Shown here piece by piece: positions 1 to 9,464 of a DNA stretch of 64,000 bases (position 1 is its first letter; every line of letters starts with the position of its first letter). Source of the stretch: Enterococcus alishanensis (GTDB lineage Bacteria > Bacillota > Bacilli > Lactobacillales > Enterococcaceae); the NCBI RefSeq assembly GCF_019218635.1, contig NZ_JAHUZB010000001.1, forward strand, positions 372,001 through 436,000, in the 5' to 3' direction. Made by a program: the position numbers and the translations under genes. The notes beneath the pieces were generated by a model. The model was given only the letters and a program-made list of their open reading frames with translations, was not told the origin of the DNA and made no database searches.

Positions 1-150
1 TTGTTGGAAAAAGCCAGTGTCGCTGTGGCGGCGGGTAATGGTTTTGGAGAACAAGGTGAAGGCTATGTACGGGTAGGCTTAACGATTGAAGAACCGCGTC
101 TAATTGAAGCGGTGGAGAGAATTGCCGCATTAGAATTATTTAATTCCTAA
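1..150 (+). CDS. Aminotransferase, C-terminal end only (partial)
   Basis: The first 49 codons of the window form an open frame ending in TAA at 148-150. The residues contain the stretch VRVGLTIEE, followed by a helical tail ending ALELFNS. This resembles the C-terminal small domain of PLP-dependent fold-type I aminotransferases (class I/II, PatA/aspartate-aminotransferase-like), where 'R-V/I-G-L/A' carries the carboxylate-binding arginine. The start, the PLP lysine and the substrate specificity lie outside the window, so the exact product cannot be named. It ends 70 bases before cysK, which has its own promoter in the gap. Confidence 0.6.
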   Translation: MLEKASVAVAAGNGFGEQGEGYVRVGLTIEEPRLIEAVERIAALELFNS

Positions 151-159
151 ACAGATTTT

Positions 160-188
160 TTTACATTGCTAGTTTTCTAGCATAATAT
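160..188 (+). promoter_or_regulatory. Promoter of cysK with hairpin spacer
   Basis: A -35 box TTTACA (160-165) and a -10 box TAATAT (183-188) are separated by exactly 17 bases. The spacer is itself a dyad, TGCTAG-TTTT-CTAGCA (167-182), which could be an operator for a repressor or part of the terminator of the upstream gene. The -10 lies 33 bases before the chosen cysK start. Confidence 0.6.
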
Positions 189-220
189 TAAAGAATATTA
201 AACAAAAAAGGAGAATGTTC

Positions 221-1147
221 ATGGTAAAAGTAGTAGATAATATTTTAGATCTAACAGGCGAAACACCGATTGTAAAATTAAACCGAGTGGTTCCTGAAGG
301 TGCAGCTGACGTTTATGCAAAAGTTGAATTTTTCAATCCTGGTGGATCTGTTAAAGACCGGATTGCCAAAGCAATGGTTGAGCAAGCAGAAAAAGATGGC
401 AAGCTACAACCAGGTGGCACAATTATCGAACCAACTTCTGGAAATACCGGTGTCGGTCTGGCTTTTGTCGGTGCTGCCAAAGGGTACAAAGTGGTGATTG
501 TTTTACCAGACACATTTTCAGTGGAACGCCGCCGCTTGATTCAAGCTTATGGTGCTGAATTAATTTTAACGCCAGGTGCTGAAGGAATGAAGGGCGCGAT
601 TGCCAAAGCGGAAGAACTGGCTGAAAAAAATGGCTGGTTCTTACCAATGCAATTTGATAACTTAGCTAATCCAGAGATTCATCGTCAAGCGACTGGTAAA
701 GAAATTCTGGAAGCTTTTGGCAATGATGGCTTAGATGCTTTTGTTGCTGGTGTCGGAACTGGTGGCACGATTACTGGCGTAGGTGAAGTCTTAAAAGCTG
801 CTAATCCAAATATTGAAATCTATGCAGTTGAAGCGACTGAATCTCCTGTTTTATCAGGCGGACAACATAGCCCCCATAAAATTCAAGGAATCTCTGCTGG
901 ATTCATTCCTAGTGTGCTGGATACAGAAATCTACCAAGGAATTGTTCAGATTGATAGCGATCAAGCGATTCAAATGGGACGAGATATTGCAACTAAAGAA
1001 GGTATTCTAGGTGGGATTTCTAGTGGTGCCGCAGTTGCTGCCGCGGTTGAAGTTGCTAAAAAACTAGGCAAAGGTAAAAAAGTGTTAACTGTCATTCCAG
1101 ATAACGGTGAGCGTTATTTATCTACAGCCTTATACGACTTTGATTAA
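221..1147 (+). CDS. cysK: Cysteine synthase A (O-acetylserine sulfhydrylase)
   Basis: A 308-residue fold-type II PLP enzyme that makes L-cysteine from O-acetylserine and sulfide in the cytoplasm. The PLP lysine is Lys45 in NPGGSVKDR, the substrate-binding loop is PTSGNTG, and the phosphate-binding glycine loop is [10 protein letters not shown]; the length is normal for CysK. The ATG at 221 is chosen because AGGAG (209-213) sits 7 bases upstream; the in-frame ATG at 215 would leave only one base. The gene has its own promoter and a strong terminator, so it is probably monocistronic. The hairpin in the promoter spacer could mediate control by cysteine or sulfur status, but this is an inference. 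Cystathionine beta-synthase-like paralogues are the main alternative. Confidence 0.95.
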   Translation: MVKVVDNILDLTGETPIVKLNRVVPEGAADVYAKVEFFNPGGSVKDRIAKAMVEQAEKDGKLQPGGTIIEPTSGNTGVGLAFVGAAKGYKVVIVLPDTFSVERRRLIQAYGAELILTPGAEGMKGAIAKAEELAEKNGWFLPMQFDNLANPEIHRQATGKEILEAFGNDGLDAFVAGVGTGGTITGVGEVLKAANPNIEIYAVEATESPVLSGGQHSPHKIQGISAGFIPSVLDTEIYQGIVQIDSDQAIQMGRDIATKEGILGGISSGAAVAAAVEVAKKLGKGKKVLTVIPDNGERYLSTALYDFD

Positions 1148-1162
1148 AGTTGACTAATGCGT

Positions 1163-1193
1163 AGCCAGCGATTGAGTTCGCTGGTTTTTTTTT
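1163..1193 (+). terminator. Terminator of cysK
   Basis: The stem AGCCAGCGA/TTCGCTGGTT with a short loop is followed by a run of nine Ts. Confidence 0.85.
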
Positions 1194-1308
1194 GATTTTT
1201 TGGAAAAAATATGAGCAAATCTAAAGAAAAATGTTTTTTTATATGTTAAAATTAATTTAGATTACATAGAAAAAACGTTTACAACAAAAATGAAAAGGGG
1301 AGAAATGT

Positions 1309-1662
1309 ATGAAATTAATTGAAACACCAATAAAAAGCAATCTTGATTTTGAGTCAATGTATCCCAATATTTCCAAGTTTGCTTTTGAAAAAGAAACAGC
1401 TGTGAAAGTCTATAAACTATACGCTTATGATCGTACAAAAATCATCTATTTAGATCGATTTGATCGCATAGAATTACTATTAGCCAACAAAAACAGAAAA
1501 ATACGACATGAAGATGTCGATACGATTATTCATCGTTTGTTAAAAGTTGGACGTGAAGATGTCACTGTCAATGTTGGTTATAAGAAACAAATGTTGGCTG
1601 CGGGTGTTAGACCAAAGAGTGATTACAAAGATATCATCTCGATCACTTATTACTACAAATAA
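1309..1662 (+). CDS. Conserved hypothetical protein (DUF1827-like)
   Basis: A 117-residue soluble protein with no signal peptide or membrane segment. It starts at an ATG preceded by AAAAGGGGAG, a strong ribosome site. The sequence alternates charged and hydrophobic residues (KIIYLDRFDRIELLL, then an IRHEDVDTIIHRLL helix), which suggests a small alpha/beta fold. From memory it resembles the Lactobacillales family DUF1827, whose function is unknown. It stands alone between two terminators, so neighbours give no functional clue. I see no catalytic motif. Confidence 0.75.
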   Translation: MKLIETPIKSNLDFESMYPNISKFAFEKETAVKVYKLYAYDRTKIIYLDRFDRIELLLANKNRKIRHEDVDTIIHRLLKVGREDVTVNVGYKKQMLAAGVRPKSDYKDIISITYYYK

Positions 1663-1673
1663 GCAAAATTTTA

Positions 1674-1717
1674 TGGTGCCGAGACAAAGATAATTAGTCT
1701 CTAGGCACCTTTTTTGT
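1674..1717 (+). terminator. Terminator after the DUF1827-like gene
   Basis: GGTGCCGAGAC pairs with GTCTCTAGGCACC (one bulge) and is followed by TTTTTT. Confidence 0.85.
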
Positions 1718-1763
1718 TATACTATGGACATATTAGTTTTTAATACCAAAAAGGAGCCTATTT

Positions 1764-3242
1764 ATGACTAAACGATATGAAGACGATAGTTTGACCTTGC
1801 ATACCGATCTTTATCAAATCAATATGATGAAAACTTATTGGGAAACGGGACGGGCAAACTTAAATGCAGTCTTCGAATGTTATTTCCGAAATATGCCTTT
1901 TGATAATGGCTACGCAATTTTTGCCGGTTTGGAAAGATTAGTAGATTATTTAGAGCAGTTGACTTTCAGCGAGAGTGATTTAGCTTATTTGGCAGAAGTT
2001 GAAAATTATCCGACTGAGTTTATTGAGTATCTACGGAATTTTAAATTTGCTTGTACCGTTCGTTCGGCGGTGGAGGGTGAATTGGTCTTTGATAATGAAC
2101 CGATTATTCAAGTGGAAGGTCCTTTAGTTCAATGTCAGTTAGTTGAAACGGCGCTATTAAATATTGTTAATTTCCAGACGTTGATTGCGACAAAAGCTGC
2201 CCGAATTAAATCAGTCATTGGTGACGATCCTTTACTAGAATTTGGTACTCGCCGGGCGCAAGAATTAGATGCAGCTATCTGGGGAACTAGAGCGGCTTAT
2301 ATTGGTGGCGCAGACGCTACTAGTAATGTACGGGCAGGGAAAATATTTGGTATTCCAGATAGTGGTACCCATGCTCATGCACTAGTGCAATCTTATGGAA
2401 ATGATTATGAAGCCTTTAAAGCTTATGCGCAAACCCATAAAAATTGTGTTTTCTTAGTTGATACTTATGATACGTTAAATTCTGGTGTCCCAAATGCGAT
2501 AAAAGTTGCTAAGGAAATGGGCGACAAAATTAATTTCCAAGGAGTCAGAATTGATAGCGGAGATATGGCCTACATTTCTAAGCGAGTACGCCAACAATTA
2601 GATGAGGCGGGCTTCACTGAAGCAAAAATTTATGCTTCTAATGATTTAGATGAAAGCACAATATTGAACTTAAAAATGCAACACGCCAAGATTGATGTCT
2701 GGGGTGTTGGCACAAAACTAATTACCGCTTATGATCAACCAGCATTGGGTGCGGTATTTAAATTAGTTTCAATTGAAAATAAAGAAGGCAAGATGATCGA
2801 TACCATCAAATTGTCTAGCAATGCTGAAAAAGTAACGACCCCTGGAAAGAAACAAGTCTGGCGCATCACACGAAATTCTGATCATAAATCACAAGGAGAC
2901 TATGTGACATTGTGGGATGAATATCCACCAGAAGAAGCGGAAATCTTCATGTTTCATCCGGTCTATCCTTACATCAACAAGACAGTTAAGGACTTTACTG
3001 CACGACCAATCTTGCAAGATATTTATGTTGACGGTGCACTTGTTTATGATTTACCATCGTTAGAAGAGATTAAAGCCTCTTCAGCGAAACGTCTAGATTC
3101 TCTTTGGGATGAATACAAACGTGATTTGAATCCCCAAAAATATCCTGTCGATCTTTCGACTGATTGTTGGAATCACAAGAACAAAATCATCGATGAGGTT
3201 CGCAAACAAGTGTCAAAAATGCAGCAGCAAAGGAATGATTAA
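1764..3242 (+). CDS. pncB: Nicotinate phosphoribosyltransferase
   Basis: A 492-residue cytoplasmic enzyme that converts nicotinate and PRPP to nicotinate mononucleotide, the entry step of NAD salvage. Family-typical stretches are the N-terminal TDLYQINMM, the central FGTRRAQELDAA, the phosphate-binding IDSGDMAYIS and VWGVGTKL. An AAAAAGGAG ribosome site lies before the ATG. The TAA at 3240-3242 abuts the nadE start at 3243, so the two genes are translationally coupled and form a two-gene NAD salvage operon. Length fits the long Gram-positive PncB type. Confidence 0.95.
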   Translation: MTKRYEDDSLTLHTDLYQINMMKTYWETGRANLNAVFECYFRNMPFDNGYAIFAGLERLVDYLEQLTFSESDLAYLAEVENYPTEFIEYLRNFKFACTVRSAVEGELVFDNEPIIQVEGPLVQCQLVETALLNIVNFQTLIATKAARIKSVIGDDPLLEFGTRRAQELDAAIWGTRAAYIGGADATSNVRAGKIFGIPDSGTHAHALVQSYGNDYEAFKAYAQTHKNCVFLVDTYDTLNSGVPNAIKVAKEMGDKINFQGVRIDSGDMAYISKRVRQQLDEAGFTEAKIYASNDLDESTILNLKMQHAKIDVWGVGTKLITAYDQPALGAVFKLVSIENKEGKMIDTIKLSSNAEKVTTPGKKQVWRITRNSDHKSQGDYVTLWDEYPPEEAEIFMFHPVYPYINKTVKDFTARPILQDIYVDGALVYDLPSLEEIKASSAKRLDSLWDEYKRDLNPQKYPVDLSTDCWNHKNKIIDEVRKQVSKMQQQRND

Positions 3243-4067
3243 ATGAGCTTACAAGCAGAAATTATTCAAGAATTAGGGGTCTCACCAGAAATTGATGCCT
3301 CAGCAGAAATTCGTAAAAGTATTGATTTTTTAAAAAGTTATTTGAAAAAATATCCTTTCTTAAAAAGCTTTGTATTAGGCATTAGTGGGGGACAAGATTC
3401 TTCATTGGCTGGTCGTCTAGCACAGTTAGCGATGGAAGAAATGCGGGCGGAAACCGGTGACGCTAGTTATCAATTTATCGCGATTCGTTTACCTTATGGC
3501 GAACAAGCAGATGAAGCAGATGCGACTCGGGCATTAAACTTTATTCAACCGGATGTGAGTTTAAGCGTCAATATCAAAGGCGCAGTTGATGCCCAAGTGG
3601 CAGCGATTGAAGAAAATGATTTGACTATTTCTGATTTCAATAAAGGCAACATGAAAGCTCGCCAAAGAATGATTACTCAATATGCCGTGGCTGGCGAAAA
3701 CAATGGTGCTGTGATTGGGACCGATCATGCGGCTGAAAATATTACTGGCTTCTTTACTAAATACGGTGATGGTGGTGCGGATATTTTACCTTTGTTCCGT
3801 TTAAATAAACGCCAAGGAAAAATGTTGTTAAAAGAATTGGGTGCCGATGAAGCAATTTATCTAAAAGTACCAACAGCTGATTTAGAAGATGGCAAACCAT
3901 TAGTAGCGGATGAAGTCGCTTTAGGTGTGACTTATGATGATATTGATGATTATTTAGAAGGTCGTGAAATATCGACTGACGCTCAAACAAAAATTGAAAA
4001 CTGGTGGAACAAGACGCAACATAAACGTCATTTGCCAATTACAATTTTTGATGATTTTTGGAAATAG
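3243..4067 (+). CDS. nadE: NH3-dependent NAD+ synthetase
   Basis: A 274-residue ATP-PPi synthetase that amidates nicotinate adenine dinucleotide to NAD+. The P-loop is SGGQDSS at residues 48-54, and family blocks [24 protein letters not shown] and [12 protein letters not shown] are intact (listed by key residues). There is no glutaminase domain, so it uses free ammonia, as in Bacillus NadE. It starts directly after the pncB stop codon and ends at a strong terminator. The adenylyltransferase NadD, which acts between PncB and NadE, is not in the window. Confidence 0.95.
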   Translation: MSLQAEIIQELGVSPEIDASAEIRKSIDFLKSYLKKYPFLKSFVLGISGGQDSSLAGRLAQLAMEEMRAETGDASYQFIAIRLPYGEQADEADATRALNFIQPDVSLSVNIKGAVDAQVAAIEENDLTISDFNKGNMKARQRMITQYAVAGENNGAVIGTDHAAENITGFFTKYGDGGADILPLFRLNKRQGKMLLKELGADEAIYLKVPTADLEDGKPLVADEVALGVTYDDIDDYLEGREISTDAQTKIENWWNKTQHKRHLPITIFDDFWK

Positions 4068-4076
4068 ATTTGAATG

Positions 4077-4116
4077 ATAGACAAGGAAGAGTGGATGCTT
4101 CTTTGTCTATTTTTTG
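4077..4116 (+). terminator. Terminator of pncB-nadE
   Basis: ATAGACAAGGAAG (4077-4089) pairs with CTTCTTTGTCTAT (4098-4110), followed by TTTTT. Confidence 0.85.
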
Positions 4117-4218
4117 TTTTACATATGAATTGCATAAAAAGAGGGAACGTGAAACAATTAAGATAGCTGAGTTTGTACATATTAAATATAATTTTTAGAT
4201 GATTAAGGAGGCTTTTTT

Positions 4219-5619
4219 ATGTTATACGGAAAAGAAAATCGAGAAGAAGCAGATTATTTAGAGCCTATTTTTGGTTCAAAAGATGAAAAGATGGATTTGC
4301 CTAAATATAAATTAAATAAAGAGTCGATTGAGCCGCGGATAGCCTATCAATTGGTTAAAGATGAAATGCTGGATGAGGGAAACGCTCGTTTAAATCTTGC
4401 GACTTTTTGCCAAACCTATATGGAACCAGAAGCTGTGGAGCTAATGAGTCAAACATTGGAAAAAAATGTCATCGATAAATCAGAATATCCTCGAACGGCG
4501 GAAATAGAAAATCGATGTGTCAACATGATTGCAGATTTGTGGCATGCAGGCAATGATGAGAAATTTATGGGTACATCTACGATTGGTTCTTCGGAAGCAA
4601 GCATGCTTGGCGGCATGGCGATGAAATTTTCTTGGCGTAAACGGGCTGAAAAATTAGGCTTAGATATGCATGCGCAGAAACCTAATTTGGTGATTTCATC
4701 AGGTTATCAAGTTTGCTGGGAAAAATTCTGTGTCTATTGGGATATTGAAATGCGAGAAGTGCCGATGGATCAAGACCATATGTCGATTAATCTAGACAAG
4801 GTCATGGATTATGTGGATGAGTATACGATTGGAATTGTGGGCATTTTGGGGATTACTTATACTGGGCGATATGATGATATTCAAGCCTTGAATGATTTAG
4901 TCGAACAATACAATCAAACAACTGACTACAAAGTATTCATTCATGTGGACGCAGCTTCTGGCGGTTTTTACGCACCTTTTGTTGAACCAAATTTAATTTG
5001 GGATTTTCAATTAAACAATGTCATTTCTATCAATGCTTCAGGTCATAAATATGGGTTGGTGTATCCTGGGGTTGGTTGGGTCATTTGGCGGGATCAACAG
5101 TATTTGCCAGAAGAATTGATCTTTAAAGTTAGCTATTTGGGAGGCGAAATGCCGACGATGGCGATTAATTTTTCCCACAGTGCCGCGCAATTAATCGGTC
5201 AATATTATAATTTTATTCGTTACGGTTTTGAAGGATATCAAGCAATCCATCAAAGAACCCATGACATAGCCGTTTATTTAGCCAAAGCAATTGAAGAAAC
5301 AGGTTTATTTGAAATTATTAATGACGGTTCACAACTGCCATTGGTTTGTTACAAGTTAAAAGCTGATTTTGATAAAGAGTGGACCCTTTATGATTTATCG
5401 GATCGCTTATTGATGAAGGGCTGGCAAGTTCCTGCCTATCCGTTGCCAAAAAATCTAGATCAAACAGTGATTCAACGGATTGTGGTGCGGGGAGATTTCG
5501 GGATGAATATGGCAGCTGATTATATTCAAGATATGCAACAAGCTATCGCTGACTTGAATCAAGCCCATTTGGTATATCATGAAAAAACCGAAGTAAAAAA
5601 ATATGGCTTCACCCATTAA
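4219..5619 (+). CDS. gadB: Glutamate decarboxylase
   Basis: A 466-residue PLP enzyme that decarboxylates L-glutamate to GABA, consuming a proton in the cytoplasm and so supporting acid resistance. The PLP lysine is Lys277 in SGHKYG. The upstream DAASGGF motif and the C-terminal end, which includes a His next to the stop (GFTH), are those of bacterial GadB, whose tail gates the active site by pH. AAGGAGG lies 9 bases before the ATG. No glutamate/GABA antiporter (gadC) or regulator adjoins it, which is unusual for a working GAD acid-resistance locus. A terminator shared with recQ follows. Confidence 0.95.
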   Translation: MLYGKENREEADYLEPIFGSKDEKMDLPKYKLNKESIEPRIAYQLVKDEMLDEGNARLNLATFCQTYMEPEAVELMSQTLEKNVIDKSEYPRTAEIENRCVNMIADLWHAGNDEKFMGTSTIGSSEASMLGGMAMKFSWRKRAEKLGLDMHAQKPNLVISSGYQVCWEKFCVYWDIEMREVPMDQDHMSINLDKVMDYVDEYTIGIVGILGITYTGRYDDIQALNDLVEQYNQTTDYKVFIHVDAASGGFYAPFVEPNLIWDFQLNNVISINASGHKYGLVYPGVGWVIWRDQQYLPEELIFKVSYLGGEMPTMAINFSHSAAQLIGQYYNFIRYGFEGYQAIHQRTHDIAVYLAKAIEETGLFEIINDGSQLPLVCYKLKADFDKEWTLYDLSDRLLMKGWQVPAYPLPKNLDQTVIQRIVVRGDFGMNMAADYIQDMQQAIADLNQAHLVYHEKTEVKKYGFTH

Positions 5620-5634
5620 AAATTCAATAATCAT

Positions 5635-5684
5635 AAAAAACTTTGATCAACAGACTCATTGGACTGTGGATCAAAGTTTTTTTA
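5635..5684. terminator. Bidirectional terminator between gadB and recQ
   Basis: AAAACTTTGATC and GATCAAAGTTTT form a long stem flanked by A and T runs, so it can stop transcription from both converging genes. The recQ stop codon lies in its right end. Confidence 0.85.
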
Positions 5685-7433
5685 TGCTGATTCATTTATT
5701 AACGCGATGAAGTCTGCACCATATTTATCTAATTTATTTTGCCCCACACCATTGATTGCTAGGAACTCTAATGAATTTTGGGGTTGTTTTTCAGCCATTT
5801 CCTGTAATGTTTTATCGGAAAAAATCATATATGGCGGTAATTTTTGCTGCTGCGCCAAATCAGAGCGCAAGCCACGGAGTGCTTCAAACAAGGCATCATC
5901 TGCTACTAACTGTTTAACTTGGGCTTGGCGCCGATAGACTTTTTGCTGACCTTTTAAGACACTTACGCCGCTTTCTGATAATTTCAAAACGGGAAATTGT
6001 CCGTCTGAGGCCACTAAGTAACCTTCAGCTGATAAATAATCTATTAATTGAGTTAGATCTTTTTGCGACCAATCCTTCATCAAACCATAAGTCGATAACT
6101 CTTCAAAATGCCATTGCAAAACTTTTTGATTTTTTGAGCCGTTTAAGACTTGTGCGACGAGAGCTTTACCAAATCGTTCTCCCATTCGTTTGATGCAAGA
6201 GAGGATTTTTTGTGCTTCTAAAGTGACGTCGACTTTCTCCCGTTGATCTAGACAATTACTACAACGACCACAATCGCCACTTTCTTCTCCAAAATAATGG
6301 AGGATGTATTTTTGCAAGCAATTTTGAGTATGACCATATTGTTCCATTTCGCGGAGCTTTAAATATTCTTGCTGCTGATATTCAGTTGTGCCTTGGGACT
6401 GATCAATAAAGAATTTTTGCACTTGTAAATCTTGGGGAGCAAATAATAAAATTGCTTCACTGGGTAAGCCATCTCGTCCAGCCCGTCCGGCTTCTTGATA
6501 ATAAGATTCTAAATTACCTGGAATCTGATCATGAATCACAAAGCGAACATTACTTTTGTTAATCCCCATCCCAAAAGCATTAGTAGCAATCATTACTTGA
6601 ATGTCATCAAATAAGAAAGCCTCTTGATTGGCTGTCCGCTCTTTTTCTGACAGGCCACCATGATAACGTCCCACCGAAAATTTGGCGTCTTTTAAAATAT
6701 AATATAAGCGGTCAACTTCTTTGCGGGTGGCGGCGTAAATGATACCTGATTGTCCACTATTTAATTTTAAGTATTCCCGTAAATAAATATCCTTTGGTTC
6801 TTTGACTACTTGAAAAGCCAAATTTTCGCGGGCAAAACCGGTTTGAACACGATTATTTGGTGAGATAGCTAATAACTGACAGATATCTTCAGCAACTTTT
6901 GGCGTAGCAGTAGCTGTTAAAGCAACAACTGTAGCAGTTTTCGGTAATCCTTGTAATAATTCAGGGATGCGTAAATAGCTGGGACGAAAATCATGTCCCC
7001 ATTGTGAAATACAGTGAGCCTCGTCAATCGCTACTAAATCAATCGGCAAACTTTCTAGCAGTAGCTGGAAAGATTCTGATTCTAGTCGTTCAGGTGCCAC
7101 GTAAAGTAATTTTAATTCGCCATTGCGGGCTTGACGCATCCGATTTTGGACTTCTTGATAATTTAAACTACTATTAATAAAAGCTGCTGGAACGCCCATT
7201 TCTTGTAAACTATCAACTTGATCCTTCATTAAAGCAATCAAAGGGGAAACGACCAAAGTCACACCCGGCAAGGCCAAAGCAGGAAGCTGGTAACAAATCG
7301 ATTTGCCACCACCAGTCGGCATAATTCCCAAAACAGGCTCTTTAGCTAGAATTTTTTCAATAATATTTAATTGCCCAGGTCTAAAGCTGGTGTAACCAAA
7401 AGTTTTTTCAAGTAATGTTAGTAAATTTTCCAT
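5682..7433 (-). CDS. recQ: RecQ-family ATP-dependent DNA helicase
   Basis: A 583-residue superfamily 2 helicase with 3'-5' unwinding activity in recombination repair. Walker A is TGGGKS (residues 40-45), the motif II box is DEAH, and motif VI is QEAGRAGRDG. The RQC zinc site has four cysteines in the pattern C-x(16)-C-x2-C-x2-C, and the C-terminal segment near LEFLAINGVGQNKLDKYG is an HRDC domain. The ATG at 7433 is preferred because GAGG lies 6 bases upstream; an extra 12 residues are possible from an earlier start but lack a ribosome site. Lactobacillales often carry more than one RecQ, so this may be a RecQ paralogue. Confidence 0.9.
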   Translation of the reverse strand: MENLLTLLEKTFGYTSFRPGQLNIIEKILAKEPVLGIMPTGGGKSICYQLPALALPGVTLVVSPLIALMKDQVDSLQEMGVPAAFINSSLNYQEVQNRMRQARNGELKLLYVAPERLESESFQLLLESLPIDLVAIDEAHCISQWGHDFRPSYLRIPELLQGLPKTATVVALTATATPKVAEDICQLLAISPNNRVQTGFARENLAFQVVKEPKDIYLREYLKLNSGQSGIIYAATRKEVDRLYYILKDAKFSVGRYHGGLSEKERTANQEAFLFDDIQVMIATNAFGMGINKSNVRFVIHDQIPGNLESYYQEAGRAGRDGLPSEAILLFAPQDLQVQKFFIDQSQGTTEYQQQEYLKLREMEQYGHTQNCLQKYILHYFGEESGDCGRCSNCLDQREKVDVTLEAQKILSCIKRMGERFGKALVAQVLNGSKNQKVLQWHFEELSTYGLMKDWSQKDLTQLIDYLSAEGYLVASDGQFPVLKLSESGVSVLKGQQKVYRRQAQVKQLVADDALFEALRGLRSDLAQQQKLPPYMIFSDKTLQEMAEKQPQNSLEFLAINGVGQNKLDKYGADFIALINESA

Positions 7434-7525
7434 AATAGCCTCATTTCCTATCATTAATATTATACGCAAAAAGCTGTGAAGAAAAAGGTCTTCCTTGAAT
7501 GTTTTTTTAAGGAATCAAAATCGCC

Positions 7526-7554
7526 TTTACATTTATTCTGAATCTCGCTACACT
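7526..7554 (+). promoter_or_regulatory. Promoter of the LTA-synthase-family gene
   Basis: TTTACA (7526-7531) and TACACT (7549-7554) are separated by 17 bases, just upstream of the GGTGGG ribosome site of the gene starting at 7577. Confidence 0.6.
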
Positions 7555-7576
7555 ATTTTTTATAGGTGGGAATAGA

Positions 7577-9448
7577 ATGAACTTTTTAAAAAATAAAAAA
7601 ATGATTTCGTTAAGAAATTTCGTTATCAAATGGTGGCAAAAAAAGCCACTAAAAATTGCAGTTATCGTGTTAAGTATCTTTTTATTAATAGTCGGCTCCA
7701 ATTTATTTTTACAATTGGCACAGAATTCTTGGTCATTAAGTTTGGCGTTTAATTTTGCTTTTTCATGGCATACAGAAAAATTCTTTTTAGCCTGCTTAGT
7801 GTTATTCTTTTTATGGGGTTTCATTAGCAGTGTATTAGGTTCATTAGTTTATGGTGGTTTATTTTACAGTCTCTTGATTTTTGGGATTGGGATTGTGGAT
7901 GCCTTAAAGATGCAATATCGGCAAGAACCGTTATATCCCGATGATTTAAAGATGATTGTTGAATTCGCTACTTTAAAAGATATTGCAGGTTGGCCTTTAT
8001 TCTTAGGATTTGTCCTGTTGCTAATAGCTGGTGCTGGCTTAATAATTTACAGTATTTACCGTAGCTTTAAGAAAAAAAGAAGTTTCCAAATTTTTCGTGG
8101 GCTATTATTTGTAATTAGTTTTGCTGGTTTAATTTATGCCAGCAATTTTAATCAACCAAGTAATTTGTTGCGGCAAGCTTATAATAAAACGGCTTTGTGG
8201 ATTCCGTACAGTCAAAAGATGAATTATTATAATACGGGTTTTATTGGTGGTTTTTTATATAATCTAGAGATTATTCCAATGGATCAACCAGATAATTATT
8301 CTGAAGCTACCATCAAAGAGATTGTTGAAAAATATACAACCGAACAAACCAAAAGTGAAAATCAGGAAGATAGCCCGAACATTATTTATGTTATGAGTGA
8401 GAGCTTTTCTGACACGAGTCGCTTGAAGGGTATCACAATTGAAGGCGGAGATCCACTAGCTGATTATCGTAGTGTGGCTAACAAGACTTATAGTGGTCAA
8501 ATGTTATCGCAAAACTATGGCGGCGGTACTGCAAATATTGAATTTGAAGCTTTGACGGGTTTTTCAATGGAAATGTTTAATGCTCAAATGACGACGCCTT
8601 ATACAATGTTGGTTCCAAATTTTACGGAGTTTCCATCAATCGTAAATACATTATCAGAAGAAGGTTATGACACTACTGCGATTCATCCTTATAATACATC
8701 CATGTATAAACGTAAAAGTGTTTATCAATCGTTTGGGTTTGATCAATTTTTAGATGAAAATACGATGGATTTCACTGATACAATCGAAGATAATCCCTAT
8801 ATTTCTGATGAAGCGGCTTATCAGCAAATTATGGAAATTCTAAATCAAACTGATGATCCACAATTTGTCCATCTAGTGACGATGCAGACGCACATGCCTT
8901 ACAGTAACAAATATGCGAATAGTCCTTATACCGCAATCGGTGAAGATACTGACGCTGTAAATAATTATTTGCAAGATATTGCTTACAGTAGCGAAGCTTT
9001 AAATGAATTTTTAAACAAAGTCGATCAGCTTGATCGGCGAACATTGGTGGTTTTCTGGGGAGATCATTTACCAGGGATTTATTCAGAGGAGTTGCAAGCG
9101 GAAAATGAAGGAACAACCCTTCATGAGACTGAATTTTTGATGTATGATAACCGCCATCAATTAGAAAATCAACAAGATGTCGTTACTAGCCCATTTTATT
9201 TTGCGGCTGATTTATTTCAGCAAGCACAATTACCAACCAGCGGCTTTCAACAATTACTGTTACAGATGCAAGAAATTATGCCAGCCTTTGAAAAACAAAT
9301 GTATTATCGTAATGGGAGTTTCCGCACAGAAAAAAGTTTGAATCAAAGCCAAGAAGAAATTTATCAAGCGTATCAATTGATTCAATACGACATCGTTGCT
9401 GGCAAACAATATAGTTTAGCAGAAAACTTTTTTAGGACCAATAATTAA
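7577..9448 (+). CDS. LTA synthase family protein (phosphoglycerol transferase)
   Basis: A 623-residue membrane enzyme with about five N-terminal transmembrane helices (roughly residues 23-210) and an extracellular sulfatase-fold domain from about residue 265. Metal and nucleophile motifs seen are the VMSESFSD block, GGGTANIEFE with the presumed catalytic Thr near residue 318, and FWGDHLP near the C terminus. The family moves glycerol phosphate from phosphatidylglycerol onto wall polymers or membrane lipids. The SESFSDT/GGGTAN version is closer to the larger LTA-synthase-like group than to canonical LtaS, so polyglycerolphosphate synthesis itself is not assured. It may form a two-gene transcript with the TtcA-like gene 16 bases downstream. 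Confidence 0.85.
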   Translation: MNFLKNKKMISLRNFVIKWWQKKPLKIAVIVLSIFLLIVGSNLFLQLAQNSWSLSLAFNFAFSWHTEKFFLACLVLFFLWGFISSVLGSLVYGGLFYSLLIFGIGIVDALKMQYRQEPLYPDDLKMIVEFATLKDIAGWPLFLGFVLLLIAGAGLIIYSIYRSFKKKRSFQIFRGLLFVISFAGLIYASNFNQPSNLLRQAYNKTALWIPYSQKMNYYNTGFIGGFLYNLEIIPMDQPDNYSEATIKEIVEKYTTEQTKSENQEDSPNIIYVMSESFSDTSRLKGITIEGGDPLADYRSVANKTYSGQMLSQNYGGGTANIEFEALTGFSMEMFNAQMTTPYTMLVPNFTEFPSIVNTLSEEGYDTTAIHPYNTSMYKRKSVYQSFGFDQFLDENTMDFTDTIEDNPYISDEAAYQQIMEILNQTDDPQFVHLVTMQTHMPYSNKYANSPYTAIGEDTDAVNNYLQDIAYSSEALNEFLNKVDQLDRRTLVVFWGDHLPGIYSEELQAENEGTTLHETEFLMYDNRHQLENQQDVVTSPFYFAADLFQQAQLPTSGFQQLLLQMQEIMPAFEKQMYYRNGSFRTEKSLNQSQEEIYQAYQLIQYDIVAGKQYSLAENFFRTNN

Positions 9449-9464
9449 TAGAAGGAGAAAACCT

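Noticed and set aside
3757-4038. Minus-strand frame rich in histidine opposite nadE
   Set aside because: It is a shadow of nadE with no ribosome site; the His codons are the complement of nadE Asp/Gly codons.
5659-5937. Plus-strand frame opposite the recQ 3' end
   Set aside because: It begins inside the bidirectional terminator and lacks a ribosome site; recQ HRDC domain is clearly coded on the minus strand.
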